64,000 bases of DNA, taken from the NCBI RefSeq assembly GCF_001618145.1, contig NZ_LQNF01000014.1:1-64000 (forward strand), written 5' to 3'. The DNA comes from Oceanobacillus damuensis (GTDB lineage: Bacteria > Bacillota > Bacilli > Bacillales > Amphibacillaceae). Both the position numbers and the translations under genes were made by a program. The notes below the pieces were generated by a model that was not told where the DNA came from, did no database searches, and saw only the letters and a program-made list of their open reading frames with translations. Positions 25,232 through 34,382 of the stretch are shown one piece after another (the first letter of the stretch is position 1; every line of letters begins with the position of its first letter).

Positions 25232-25762
25232 ATTAATATTTCTGAAGTGGCTGATAAGCTGAAAATGGACAGCACGAATTATCATTTTCGGAAGCCGAGT
25301 AAAAATGATGGGGCTGAAGCATGGGAACTCGTGAAGCAAATCGGCAATCTTGATCTTAATTCATCTTACAGCTATCTCATGTGGTGTGAAATCTTTTCAG
25401 ATACATCGATTGTAGTTAAAGACAAAGAGTCCCAAAAGGTTGTTGGCTTTATATCCGGGTTTATACACCCCGATAAAACGGATACATTGTTTATTTGGCA
25501 GGTAGCTGTTGATGAGTCTCAGAGAGGCAATGGATTGGCAACCAAAATGCTGCTTCAACTTTTGGATCGTGAAGTATGCAATGATGTTCATTATGTGGAA
25601 GCAACGGTATCGCCGTCAAATACACCGTCCAAACGATTGTTTTTTGGACTCGCCAGAAAGTTTAACACGAATTGGAAAGTCAGTGACTATTTCACAGCAA
25701 ACGATTTTCCCGGAACAGGCCATGAAGATGAGTTGTTATTCAGAATTGGACCATTAAAATAA
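25232..25762 (+). CDS. ectA: Diaminobutyrate acetyltransferase
   Basis: First enzyme specific to ectoine synthesis: acetylates L-2,4-diaminobutyrate. The product (about 176 aa) is a GNAT acetyltransferase with YHFRKPSKNDGAEAWELVKQ near its N-terminus, SSYSYLMWCEIF, and the acetyl-CoA loop AVDESQRGNGLATKML (about 100-115). No ATG, GTG or TTG stands at a good distance from the strong site GGGAGG (25218-25223). ATT 25232 is 8 bases away and reads INISEVADKL; the alternatives are TTG 25196 without an RBS and ATG 25262, which would barely precede the conserved region. The gene heads ectABC. Confidence 0.88.
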   Translation: MNISEVADKLKMDSTNYHFRKPSKNDGAEAWELVKQIGNLDLNSSYSYLMWCEIFSDTSIVVKDKESQKVVGFISGFIHPDKTDTLFIWQVAVDESQRGNGLATKMLLQLLDREVCNDVHYVEATVSPSNTPSKRLFFGLARKFNTNWKVSDYFTANDFPGTGHEDELLFRIGPLK

Positions 25763-25786
25763 TAAATTTATTTAAAGGATGAGTTG

Positions 25787-27061
25787 ATGGGAACAGCTGT
25801 AATAAATGACAATAAAATGAAAACGTTTGAAGAAGTGGAATCTGGAGTAAGAAGCTATAGCCGAGGTTGGCCAACTATTTTTGAAAAGGCTAAAGGCTAT
25901 AAATTATGGGATATAGACGGAAAAGAATATATTGATTTTTTCGCAGGAGCGGGCGCATTGAATTATGGACATAACAATACTGAAATGCAGGACCAAATGA
26001 TCGAATATATTAAGCAAGATGGAATCCTGCACAGCCTCGACATGGGAACGACACCAAGAAAAGCTTTTCTTGAAAAGTTCCGAGATACGATACTTACACC
26101 TCGAAACCTCGATTATAAAATTATGTTTCCCGGCCCAACAGGAACGAATACTGTTGAAAGTGCATTGAAAATTGCCAGAAAAGTAACAGGTCGTGACACC
26201 GTAATTAACTTTACAAATGCGTTCCATGGTATGACAATCGGTTCGCTATCAGTAACAGGTAATTCATTCAAACGTCATGGAGCAGGAATTCCGCTTCATC
26301 ATACGTCGACGATGCCTTTTGATGAATATGTTGAAGATCAGGATTCGATTGCCTATATAGAGAGGTTTCTAGAAGATAATGGAAGTGGTGTTGCTCTTCC
26401 GGCAGCAATTATTCTGGAAACTGTACAAGGTGAAGGTGGCATAAATGCTGCCCGAATGGAATGGTTGAAAAAAATAGAGAGTATATGCAGAAGATGGGAC
26501 ATTTTACTAATTATTGATGATGTTCAAGCTGGGTGTGGCAGAACAGGAACATTCTTCAGCTTTGAGCCTGCAGGAATTAAACCGGATGTTGTTTGTCTTT
26601 CCAAATCTATTGGTGGGGCAGGGTTACCGATGGCCATCACATTGATCAAACCTGAGTTTGATCAATGGGGACCTGGGGAGCACAATGGTACATTCCGTGG
26701 AAATAATTTGGCATTCATTGCTGCTGCAGAAGCACTAAGCTTTTGGGAGACGGATGAATTTTCGAATGATATAAACAAGAAATCCATCCTGTTAAGAGAT
26801 ACGATTGATGCAATTATTGCAAAATATCCACAACTAAAAGGTGAACCTCGCGGAAGGGGTCTGATGCAGGGAATAGCAGTGCATGTTGATGATCTGGCAG
26901 GTGAAATCTGTGCGGAAGCATTTAAACGGGGCCTGATTGTGGAAACTTCAGGTGCAAAAGATGAAGTAATAAAATTCCTTCCACCACTAATTATTGATGA
27001 GGAAGGCTTAAATAAAGGGCTTGAAATTCTTATAGAAAGCATAGAATCTGTTCTTTCTTAA
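25787..27061 (+). CDS. ectB: Diaminobutyrate-2-oxoglutarate transaminase
   Basis: A 424-aa class-III PLP aminotransferase making L-2,4-diaminobutyrate from aspartate semialdehyde with glutamate as donor. Visible: the N-terminal [34 protein letters not shown] (about 44-57), [18 protein letters not shown] (about 103-120), the PLP Asp in [15 protein letters not shown] (about 240-254) and the Schiff-base Lys in [14 protein letters not shown] (about 268-281). ATG 25787 has AAAGGA 7 bases ahead; an adjoining TTG is less likely. Gap to ectA 24 bases, to ectC 36. Confidence 0.95.
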   Translation: MGTAVINDNKMKTFEEVESGVRSYSRGWPTIFEKAKGYKLWDIDGKEYIDFFAGAGALNYGHNNTEMQDQMIEYIKQDGILHSLDMGTTPRKAFLEKFRDTILTPRNLDYKIMFPGPTGTNTVESALKIARKVTGRDTVINFTNAFHGMTIGSLSVTGNSFKRHGAGIPLHHTSTMPFDEYVEDQDSIAYIERFLEDNGSGVALPAAIILETVQGEGGINAARMEWLKKIESICRRWDILLIIDDVQAGCGRTGTFFSFEPAGIKPDVVCLSKSIGGAGLPMAITLIKPEFDQWGPGEHNGTFRGNNLAFIAAAEALSFWETDEFSNDINKKSILLRDTIDAIIAKYPQLKGEPRGRGLMQGIAVHVDDLAGEICAEAFKRGLIVETSGAKDEVIKFLPPLIIDEEGLNKGLEILIESIESVLS

Positions 27062-27097
27062 TGATTGTAAAAAATACACTACTAAAGGGGAATAAAA

Positions 27098-27484
27098 ATG
27101 ATCGTAAAAACACTTGATGAAATTATCGGGACAGAAGACCATACAAAAGGAAACACATGGGAAAGCCGCAGATTTATCCTGAACAAGGACAATGTCGGTT
27201 TCAGCTTAAATGATACGATCATAAAAGCAGGCACAGAGAGTTATTTTTGGTACAAAAACCATATTGAAGCGGTATATTGCATTGAAGGTGAAGGAGAAAT
27301 AGAAAAAGTCGAAACTGGAGAAGTTTGGAAGCTTAAAGCCGGATCCATGTATCTCCTGGATGAACATGATAAACATAAATTACGTGCGAAAACTCAAATG
27401 CGTATGGTATGCGTATTTAACCCACCGTTAGTCGGTACTGAAACACATAATGAAGAAGGGTATTATCCTTTATTGACTGAGTAG
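27098..27484 (+). CDS. ectC: L-ectoine synthase
   Basis: A 128-aa cupin enzyme that cyclises N-gamma-acetyl-diaminobutyrate to ectoine. Motifs include MIVKTLDEIIGTEDHTKGN at the start, WYKNHIEAVYCIEGEGEIE (cupin motif 1 with metal ligand region, about 48-66), and LDEHDKHKLRAKTQMRMVCVFNPP (motif 2, about 86-109). Length and the ending FNPPLVGTETHNEEGYY are family typical. Last gene of the operon; an imperfect stem (AAGGACCAAGGG / CCCTTAGATCCTT, 27486-27516) follows without a T run. No ectD hydroxylase is adjacent, so the product is probably ectoine rather than hydroxyectoine. Confidence 0.95.
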   Translation: MIVKTLDEIIGTEDHTKGNTWESRRFILNKDNVGFSLNDTIIKAGTESYFWYKNHIEAVYCIEGEGEIEKVETGEVWKLKAGSMYLLDEHDKHKLRAKTQMRMVCVFNPPLVGTETHNEEGYYPLLTE

Positions 27485-27540
27485 ATAAAGGACCAAGGGA
27501 GTCACCCTTAGATCCTTGATTTAATGATATTGTCAGTTCC

Positions 27541-28260
27541 TTATCTTAATAGGTTGCTGACAATATCCTCTTTATTTTCATATGGCATTTCCTGTGTCAG
27601 CATATCCACTGAACCGTTGATATACAGGTCACCTTCCAGCCAATCGGTAGCATCTACTTTTTCTGTGCCATAGACATAGTATTTTGGAATTAAAGTGCTA
27701 TCTCTGCTTTCAACAACGACATAAGCTATTTTCCAAAATTCTTCATCGTAAATAAAGTCTGCTACATTCCCAAGTCTGCCATTGTTTGCGTGGACTCTGA
27801 AACCTATTGTGTCTTCCTCGCTTCTAAGATCATGCTCTGGTTCGTCAGGATCGGGAATCCCTTCTGCTGTATCTGGTTCAGGTGGGGTGCGGACATTGAC
27901 TGTTGCAATCTGTCCACCTCCATATAATACCGGATCAGATAAGTTTGATCCCCATCCATAATATTCATCGATTCGTCTTTTATTTTCCCCTGACACACTT
28001 GAGTCTTCAGGAACATCCGGACTGTTTCGGATTGTTTCTTTGTCATAATCCACTTCCAGCTTTTTGTCTTTTTCGTTCACTTGAATAAAGGAAGATGGAG
28101 ATAAAAGTACTTTTCTGCCGGGCAGCCATTTTCTTGTATCTATGCTTGCATAATGTATTGCCCAAGAGTTCTCTTCAAAGTACAGATCTTTAATTTTACC
28201 TAGTTCGCCATCAGTGGCATCAATATTATAGTTTTTCAGTTCAGAAGTATAGAACAACAT
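27541..28260 (-). CDS. Protein with two PRC-barrel domains
   Basis: A 239-aa soluble protein. PRC-barrel-like units at about 1-75 (FYTSELKNYNIDATDGELGK, then IKDLYFEENSWAIHYASIDT) and about 145-220 (TIGFRVHANNGRLGNVADFI, FWKIAYVVVESRD) are separated by an acidic, proline-rich linker. PRC-barrels mediate RNA or photosystem assembly contacts in other bacteria; in Bacillaceae these two-domain proteins are uncharacterised. ATG 28260 with a GGAGGAAATGA-type RBS. Convergent with ectABC. Confidence 0.8.
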   Translation of the reverse strand: MLFYTSELKNYNIDATDGELGKIKDLYFEENSWAIHYASIDTRKWLPGRKVLLSPSSFIQVNEKDKKLEVDYDKETIRNSPDVPEDSSVSGENKRRIDEYYGWGSNLSDPVLYGGGQIATVNVRTPPEPDTAEGIPDPDEPEHDLRSEEDTIGFRVHANNGRLGNVADFIYDEEFWKIAYVVVESRDSTLIPKYYVYGTEKVDATDWLEGDLYINGSVDMLTQEMPYENKEDIVSNLLR

Positions 28261-28600
28261 TTCATTTCCTCCTTCTTCTCGATATATTAATCTTTACCCG
28301 TCACCAATCAAAGTAAAACAAACCAAGTCGGTTCTTTGCGATTGAATAATGAAACATTGAAGGTTAAAATCACAAGGATTATTAAAAAACTGCATTATTC
28401 TTAACAAAATTAACATGCTTTATTCAAACTGTCTTAACTTTTGAATTATATAATATTATTAATGTATTTTTTCTAAGACAGATTTATATTGATGGTTTTG
28501 CGTTAGGAAGTAAACATTTCAGTTCTTCTTTTATTGGTTATCTTTTTATAAGAAAGGGAATAAAAAAGTAACAATATTTTAATCAAAGGTGGGTGAGACA
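28261..28600. other. AT-rich divergent promoter region
   Basis: About 340 bases between the PRC-barrel gene and the DUF2187 gene, very AT-rich. I could not pick out a defined operator, riboswitch or ORF. Confidence 0.45.
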
Positions 28601-28783
28601 TTGGAAATCAATAATAATCATGCAGAAATCGGTGATGAGATCTATTTTAAGTCCGGTATAAAGGGAGTTGTCGAAAAGGTATATAGTAATTCAGTGATTG
28701 TTAACGTGACTGAAAACAATACGGATTTAGAGTTTAAAGGTAATAAGACGGTTGTAGGACATAAAAATTATAAGATTATCTGA
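28601..28783 (+). CDS. DUF2187 (YkvS-like) protein
   Basis: A 60-aa protein with a KOW/SH3-like beta-barrel pattern: AEIGDEIYFKSGIKGVVEKV, SVIVNVTEN and the C-terminal TVVGHKNYKII, matching remembered YkvS sequences (VVNHKNYKIV ending). TTG 28601 is preferred because GGTGGGTGA lies about 7 bases before it; GTG 28589 falls within the site itself. Function unknown. Confidence 0.72.
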   Translation: MEINNNHAEIGDEIYFKSGIKGVVEKVYSNSVIVNVTENNTDLEFKGNKTVVGHKNYKII

Positions 28784-28835
28784 TAATCTCTTAAGGTACA
28801 ATAATTTAGTTTCGAACTGTATGGCACAGAACACA

Positions 28836-28864
28836 GAAAATCCCCTTTTCAACCAAAAGGGGAT
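28836..28864 (-). terminator. Terminator after 100-aa membrane protein gene
   Basis: ATCCCCTTTT (28840-28849) and AAAAGGGGAT (28855-28864); on the minus strand it ends in TTTTC. It lies between convergent genes and may serve both. Confidence 0.75.
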
Positions 28865-28869
28865 CAACT

Positions 28870-29172
28870 TTAATGTAAATTCTTGTTTTCCTGTTCTTCC
28901 AATTCTTTCATTTCCTGGTGTGTCTGTGGAAAACCATTTGCGACCCATTCTGATTTTTGGGCATGATCGAGCTGGGTAAGCCCTTTTTCGGAAGGATCTT
29001 TATCAGCATCTACACTTTCAATTCGATCAATTTTTTCGCTATTCCTCATATCTGTATCTTCATATACTTCAACTGTTTCTTTCTGTCTTTCTCTATAAGC
29101 GGAGACAGCCAGGACAGCTCCGCTAGCTGACAGCAATGATCCAAGAACAATGTTCCTCGTTGATTGCTTCAT
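28870..29172 (-). CDS. Single-span membrane/secreted protein, 100 aa
   Basis: Starts at ATG 29172 (MKQSTRNIVLGSLLSASGAV), with GGAGGGAT upstream; the longer frame to 29310 has no RBS. The N-terminal hydrophobic segment (about 8-26) is followed by a strongly charged, extracellular or cytosolic tail (RERQKETVEVYEDTDMRNSE) ending with EMKELEEQENKNLH. No Cys lipobox. Family not recognised; function unknown. Confidence 0.6.
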   Translation of the reverse strand: MKQSTRNIVLGSLLSASGAVLAVSAYRERQKETVEVYEDTDMRNSEKIDRIESVDADKDPSEKGLTQLDHAQKSEWVANGFPQTHQEMKELEEQENKNLH

Positions 29173-29434
29173 AATATCCCTCCATTTTGATAGTTTTTCT
29201 TCTATGCTATTCCTATACCCCCTTTTACTCTTTTTGAAAAGTTTACAGATTTTCAGTTGCAAGAAGGGGACTGCTCCAAAATCTGGATTAAAGAGCAGAC
29301 GCATTTCCAAACGATATAAGCACGTACATTTCAGGAAAACAAAGAGAATACTATGTTACTATTGAAGATGAAGTTATGGAGCTGACAGACAGTTTAATAG
29401 AAGAAGAAATTTTAAAAATGGGGGGTCTTTAACT

Positions 29435-29599
29435 GTGGAGATAATCTTTATGTTTGTTGTAGCCATGATTGTGCTTGTCTTATCTGTAATCGCTATTATT
29501 CGAGGATTAACAGAAAGGTTCAAAAATCCAATCAATGAATTAAAAGGACGAATCTCATATCTCGAAAAAAGAGTCAATGACTTGGAGAACGATAAATAG
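29435..29599 (+). CDS. Small membrane protein, 54 aa
   Basis: A GTG-started frame of 54 codons (MEIIFMFVVAMIVLVLSVIA) with a GGGGG RBS about 9 bases upstream. One membrane helix (residues about 3-24) is followed by an amphipathic, coiled-coil-like segment (LKGRISYLEKRVNDLENDK). The topology is that of small membrane-anchored coiled-coil proteins of Firmicutes. An open stretch in another frame (29290-29432) ends over its RBS but has no start codon. The lipoprotein gene follows 150 bases later. Confidence 0.55.
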   Translation: MEIIFMFVVAMIVLVLSVIAIIRGLTERFKNPINELKGRISYLEKRVNDLENDK

Positions 29600-29749
29600 T
29601 ATGTGATTATTTTTATTAATTGCAAGGGTGAACAATTTGTCTTCTTATCTTTTAGATATTATTTTCTTAAGAGGTGGAAACGATTTAACTGCCGAAACTG
29701 GTTAGTAAAAGAAAAGCGTTTACTGCAGGTAAAAAGGGGTGGCGGTAAT

Positions 29750-30436
29750 TTGCGAAATTGGTTAGCATTTTTATGGATACTCCCATTAACTGCATTAGCA
29801 ATTGCTGCTTGCGGAGAGAATATGGGAGGAACTGGTGAGAACCCTTATGGACATTATGAAGATGATAAAATGATTGGGTTTGTACAAGAAGTTGACAAAA
29901 GCAAGGATACGGTGGTAGTAGATATTTCTGAATGGGAAAAACGTGATCGGAAAGGTTCTGTATTAACAGATGAAGGATATTCTTATATAGCTGAAATGAC
30001 GGATGAAACCGTTATTGAACTGGAAAACGGGTCGAATGCAATTCTTGATAATGTCAAAGAGGGACAAAAAGTGTTAGTCAATCCACCGGTAGGCAAAGAA
30101 TTTGAAGGCCGAGCACAAGAAGTTATATTGTTAGATATGACCCACGAAGAAAAATATTCTGGACTCCTATCACATACAGACGGATTAAATATTGTAGTTA
30201 TGTATGAAGAAGGCGAACCAATTTCAATCGATATAGAAAATATAATGCAGAATATTGAACATAAAACGGTGGGCAGACAAATGCCTTATCCAAATGATTT
30301 TGTGGTTGATTATAAATCTGAACTGGATTTTGAGGAACTTCCCATCATATTAGTTTTCAATAGGGAAGAACTGGTATTTAAAACGCATAATGTTGATGAA
30401 TTATACAATTTCATGGAAACCTTGGATAGCAGGTGA
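29750..30436 (+). CDS. Uncharacterised lipoprotein, 228 aa
   Basis: TTG 29750 follows AAAAGGGGTGG at good spacing and opens a lipoprotein signal (LRNWLAFLWILPLTALAIAAC; lipobox AIAAC, Cys about 21-22). The mature part begins GENMGGTGENPYGHYEDDKM and contains an OB-like beta segment (GFVQEVDKSKDTVVVDISEW) similar to small YobA/DUF3221-type lipoproteins, with repeated ETVIEL and VLVNPPVG strands. Function unknown. The 49 upstream codons of the open frame are not family-like and lack an RBS. Confidence 0.65.
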   Translation: MRNWLAFLWILPLTALAIAACGENMGGTGENPYGHYEDDKMIGFVQEVDKSKDTVVVDISEWEKRDRKGSVLTDEGYSYIAEMTDETVIELENGSNAILDNVKEGQKVLVNPPVGKEFEGRAQEVILLDMTHEEKYSGLLSHTDGLNIVVMYEEGEPISIDIENIMQNIEHKTVGRQMPYPNDFVVDYKSELDFEELPIILVFNREELVFKTHNVDELYNFMETLDSR

Positions 30437-30652
30437 GTTGAAGGCATTATGCAAGGTCAGACATAAAGTAAGGAGTCGTTTCTTAATAAAAACTTTTAAC
30501 TAACGAACGAATATTAGAAGAAATAAAAGTACAAAGTTAGTAATTGTTGTAGATTTAGTTAGTTAAATCGGAATAAAAAACAGTGAGCAGACTAATGAAA
30601 ATACACATTTTTTTGTTAATAATATCCACGCAATAAAACTTGTAAAAAATAA

Positions 30653-30698
30653 GCATCCCAAAATAACCGTTTTCTAAAAGAATTTTATTTTGAGATGC
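30653..30698. terminator. Bidirectional terminator
   Basis: GCATCCCAAAATAA (30653-30666) and TTATTTTGAGATGC (30685-30698) pair with one mismatch, between the convergent lipoprotein and WxL-locus genes. Confidence 0.7.
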
Positions 30699-30748
30699 AT
30701 TTATTTATTCGTTTTGATACTGATACGAAGGCATTGCCCTTTTCCAGT

Positions 30749-31759
30749 TTATTTAACTTTTTTTCCGATGACGAACATCAGAATACCGAAAACCACCGCT
30801 CCAGCAACCCAAACCCAGATGGGGATTCCATTATTATCGGATGTATTTGTTTCAGGTACATTTTTTTCCTCATACTCTTGAATGTCTTCATTCTCTATAG
30901 TAAAGGATTCGGATGCTGTAAACTCATTACCTCCTGCAGTGCCGTTTACATTTAGTGTGTATGTCCCATCATCGAGCGATTCATTTTCCCAAGGAATCGG
31001 GTAGCGAATTTGAGATTTTGGAGCCATCTTGAAGGAAGGAATTTCCCCACTGAATAGTTCAGCTCCTTCTTGATCTGCCACAGAATATGTACCCATAATT
31101 TCTTCCTGTATCAAATGAACATTGTTGGTCATTTCGATAAATACCTCACCTGTTTCGTTCATAAACCCTGCCTCGCCAAGTGATAAATCAGAAGGAGTTT
31201 CAACTGGTAAATTCAATTGTAAAGCTACAGTGTACGATGTTTCTGTATTTAGTATCACATTTGCTGCATCTTCTTCATTTGTTTCCTCTGTTTCCATACT
31301 CATAGGTTCTGTAGTTAGAATGACCGCCCCTAAAAATGTCTGACCATCTTCCTCTGGAATCGCAATTTCAATAGGGACATTTACTGAAGATTGTGATGGG
31401 ATTGTTATGGTTTCTTCTATTTCTATAAGGTCAGCAAGGAGTATTGCATCCTCAAGAAGTCTGCTATTATCAGAATCAATATTTGTGCCATATAACATTC
31501 CTCCAGTCGGATGTGTATAGGCATTGGCTGTGCTTCCTGTGAGTGTTAACTCCGTCTCTAAGTTATTGGTGACCTTTAATTCAATTGTTTGGGTTTCCCC
31601 AGGTTCAACCAATAAATTAAAATAACCTTGAGTTTCAGGTTGCTGATTGTCAGGGTATACAGGTTCAATTTCTAATGGTGCAACCTCGTCTTGAGCAAAG
31701 GTATTGATTGGAAGACAACATAAAAAGAATCCTAAAATAAAAAATAAACGTATCTTCAA
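30749..31759 (-). CDS. DUF916/DUF3324 WxL-interacting cell-surface protein
   Basis: A 336-aa membrane-anchored surface protein: signal peptide 1-22 (FFLCCLPINTFAQ), an Ig-like DUF916 domain about 30-160 (GYFNLLVEPGETQTIELKVT), a DUF3324 domain about 165-295, and a C-terminal membrane helix with positive stop (IPIWVWVAGAVVFGILMFVI then GKKVK). This is the standard partner of WxL proteins, binding peptidoglycan and WxL domains in Lactobacillales. It lies directly downstream of a WxL protein gene (152-base gap), forming a two-gene WxL locus. Confidence 0.85.
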   Translation of the reverse strand: MKIRLFFILGFFLCCLPINTFAQDEVAPLEIEPVYPDNQQPETQGYFNLLVEPGETQTIELKVTNNLETELTLTGSTANAYTHPTGGMLYGTNIDSDNSRLLEDAILLADLIEIEETITIPSQSSVNVPIEIAIPEEDGQTFLGAVILTTEPMSMETEETNEEDAANVILNTETSYTVALQLNLPVETPSDLSLGEAGFMNETGEVFIEMTNNVHLIQEEIMGTYSVADQEGAELFSGEIPSFKMAPKSQIRYPIPWENESLDDGTYTLNVNGTAGGNEFTASESFTIENEDIQEYEEKNVPETNTSDNNGIPIWVWVAGAVVFGILMFVIGKKVK

Positions 31760-31855
31760 TCTGACTCCTCCCTTATTTCCTGTGACTTTGCCTGCATTCT
31801 ATTTAAAAACGTTATATTAACAACCTACCCATTTTGATCAGGAGCAAAACAAATA

Positions 31856-31885
31856 AAGGCTGATTCTATTTATAGAATCAGCCTT
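31856..31885 (-). terminator. Stem-loop between WxL gene and DUF916 gene
   Basis: AAGGCTGATTCTAT (31856-31869) and ATAGAATCAGCCTT (31872-31885) form a perfect 14-bp stem with a T-rich end on the minus strand; it may attenuate readthrough into the DUF916 gene. Confidence 0.8.
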
Positions 31886-31911
31886 GTAAAATTTATTTTA
31901 AACTATTAAAC

Positions 31912-32478
31912 TTATGGTCCAGTTACTAGATTAAATGTAACTGTAGAAGCGTACGTTCCAGCCTTAACATCTTTTGGTTGTAGATTTAGATTCAGACTTG
32001 AGCCCGTTATACCAAATGTACCCATACCTTCATCTGTATCAGCTGTTAAAAGTTGTACTCCTGTGTCAGAGTCTATGTTTCCAGTTCCAATGCCAATCAC
32101 ACTGGCACTTGAAGACCCTTCTTCCGCAGTTATAGTCGGAGTAGAAATGCTTAGACTGTTAAATGGTAACGTTTTTAAGCCGTCCGCAGTTTTTAATTGA
32201 GTTGCTTTAATGTTTAGGTTCCATCCTGATCCTGTTCCTGTGGCATCGACCACGGAAAATGGTTCCACAGTAGCTGTTAGATTTTGAATTAAACCGTTTA
32301 ACGTAATTTCCCCGAACGGGCTAATTGAAGCATCATTTATTGATAATGAACCACCTGTTACTGTTGTAGAAGTTCCCGCGTCAGTTGTGGTAGCAGCAGA
32401 AGCAGTTGTTGCAAAAGTACCAGCCACCAATCCTAAAGATAATGCACTGATAGATAATTTTTTGATGAATTTATTCAA
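31912..32478 (-). CDS. WxL domain surface protein
   Basis: A 188-aa exported protein with a 28-residue signal (MNKFIKKLSISALSLGLVAG, cut after TASAA) and one WxL domain. The first WxL motif is GSGWNLNIKATQL (about 95-107). The second motif, near the C-terminus (YASTVTFNLVTGP), has Phe where Trp is usual. WxL domains attach non-covalently to Gram-positive cell walls. The protein is small and Ala/Thr/Gly/Ser-rich, with no other domain. Upstream gene of the WxL pair, terminator-like stem after it. The RBS is AGGGGGAAAA. Confidence 0.85.
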   Translation of the reverse strand: MNKFIKKLSISALSLGLVAGTFATTASAATTTDAGTSTTVTGGSLSINDASISPFGEITLNGLIQNLTATVEPFSVVDATGTGSGWNLNIKATQLKTADGLKTLPFNSLSISTPTITAEEGSSSASVIGIGTGNIDSDTGVQLLTADTDEGMGTFGITGSSLNLNLQPKDVKAGTYASTVTFNLVTGP

Positions 32479-32702
32479 AATTTTTCCCCCTAGATTTTTT
32501 TGTGTAAGTGGTAACCTACAATGTCTATTATGTCTTGAAAGAGTTGCTATAAATATCCCCCAGTGTTCCTATTCATAAATAACGGGAACCTGTTCCTATT
32601 ATTGTTTATATATTTCTTTGAATATGAAAAGCTGCAAATACATTCCTAATCCAATGAAATGTTCTTCACTTCCAGATTTAAAACATCCAGAAACAATTAC
32701 TG

Positions 32703-34274
32703 TTAGTCTGTAAGCTCCAATATCCAATCCTTGAAATCAACCACACGTTCATATTGAGGTGTTGAAGGATCACCGGTAATTATCATGGGAGTAAGTGAAT
32801 CATCTTTATGCAGTGACCCATGACCGCCGCCCCCGGGATGTGTAGGGGAATGTTCTCCAATAAATTCATGTCCGGGTTTTGCATCGACAATAATGTAACG
32901 TCCTTCATGTGAATGAAGTGCGCCATATAATCTTGCAAGTGCATCGGGATATTCTCCATAGGAAATTATGCTTTGCTCATCCATTGTTATGTCTAATATG
33001 GACGGGTCTCCCTCTAACTCCCATTCTTGATCGTATTGATCGGTGTAATTGCCGTTTGGTTTGAAAGTAAACTTGGAATTCGGATTCTGGGAAACAACAT
33101 GATTTCCTGTGTCGTCTTTCCAGGCGATGAACCCGATTCTTGAGTCATTCGTAAAATTTGCTAGTAGTTCAGTAAAATTTATATTCTCATCAAGTAAATG
33201 GACATAAGCCATACGTGAATTGACTGCCAAAACGACTTGATCCTTGGCTTGTATTGGTTTTCCAAGTTCAGCGATCTGGTAATTTTCCAGGATTACCCTT
33301 AAATCAATCAGTGCCTCCTGCTCATCGTCAGCAATTATTGCTTGGCCACTATCGCCATAAACAATTACGGTAACATTTTCGATTGCGTCCTCCCAAGAAG
33401 GGAATTCATTTAATATTGATTGAATCTCCTGATCGACAGCTTCAATTCCTTCCATTTCCATTGGACCATTCTTGTGGACTTTTTTATCAAGACCCGGAAA
33501 ATAAGCAAGAGTGAAGGAAGGGAGTTTATCATTTTGGATAAGCTTTTTAAGTTCGTTGGCTGTAAAGGAATCGTTCATTCCAAGTCTTTGCCAAACGTTA
33601 TTATGCTTTTCATTTTCAGAATTGAATTGGGATAAGCTTCCTAAAGATAATACGGTTGGTCCTTTTACTTGGACAGTTTCAGGCAATATATTAAAAACGG
33701 AAATGATAGTTGGGATATTTAGATCATACCGCTGGTTTCCCCGATAGACCATTCCGTTAATTGATCCGGAATCGAGTTGTCTACTATCCATTTCTTCAAA
33801 AATGGTTGTCGTATCTTTACTTAAATGTTCATGATTTAAATTATGGATACTATCATAAAGAACTTGATCAACACCTAATTGAAAAATCTCCATTGCACTG
33901 CTTCCATAATTGACCAATCTGTTTTCCTGCAAATTATACCAGGCAAGTGCAGGTACCATATGATGATTGGCATAGGTTCCTGTTAGAAGGGTGCTATCGA
34001 TGGTTACGGACATTGTCGGATAAGATGTTACAATTTGCGGTAAATACCGCCCCTGATCAGCCAGAAACTCTAAAGCAGGGGTACGACCTTCCTCCATAGC
34101 TTTTTGCAACGGTTCATCCATTAAAGAGTCAATAAGCATAAGAACAACAGGTTTAGATGTATTATTAACCTCTAACACGGATAAGTCGTTTGCAGGAGAA
34201 GAGAAGCCAAACCAAATAACCGCAAATAATATGAGAGAAAAACTTAGGAGAGCGATAATTGATTTTTTTAGCAT
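32703..34274 (-). CDS. Membrane-anchored phosphodiesterase/alkaline-phosphatase-family protein
   Basis: A protein of about 523 aa of the type I phosphodiesterase/nucleotide pyrophosphatase family. An N-terminal signal anchor (LKKSIIALLSFSLILFAVIW) places the catalytic domain outside. Active-site features: LMLIDSLMD (metal Asp), SYPTMSVTIDSTLLTGTYANHHMVP (Thr nucleophile), VIVYGDSGQ (usual SDHG region, unusual here) and the late His cluster HSPTHPGGGGHGS. Substrate unknown; candidates include nucleotide-sugars or lipoteichoic-type phosphoesters. I start at ATG 34274; two other ATGs at 34283/34286 crowd the AAAGGA site. Confidence 0.78.
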   Translation of the reverse strand: MLKKSIIALLSFSLILFAVIWFGFSSPANDLSVLEVNNTSKPVVLMLIDSLMDEPLQKAMEEGRTPALEFLADQGRYLPQIVTSYPTMSVTIDSTLLTGTYANHHMVPALAWYNLQENRLVNYGSSAMEIFQLGVDQVLYDSIHNLNHEHLSKDTTTIFEEMDSRQLDSGSINGMVYRGNQRYDLNIPTIISVFNILPETVQVKGPTVLSLGSLSQFNSENEKHNNVWQRLGMNDSFTANELKKLIQNDKLPSFTLAYFPGLDKKVHKNGPMEMEGIEAVDQEIQSILNEFPSWEDAIENVTVIVYGDSGQAIIADDEQEALIDLRVILENYQIAELGKPIQAKDQVVLAVNSRMAYVHLLDENINFTELLANFTNDSRIGFIAWKDDTGNHVVSQNPNSKFTFKPNGNYTDQYDQEWELEGDPSILDITMDEQSIISYGEYPDALARLYGALHSHEGRYIIVDAKPGHEFIGEHSPTHPGGGGHGSLHKDDSLTPMIITGDPSTPQYERVVDFKDWILELTD

Positions 34275-34382
34275 AGGTATCATCATCCTTTAAGATGTTC
34301 ATGCAGAATCACATCGGGTATGTGTTAGTTTGGCTTTGAATCGATATTTTATTTATTACGTTTTCAATAGAATTAATTTGCA

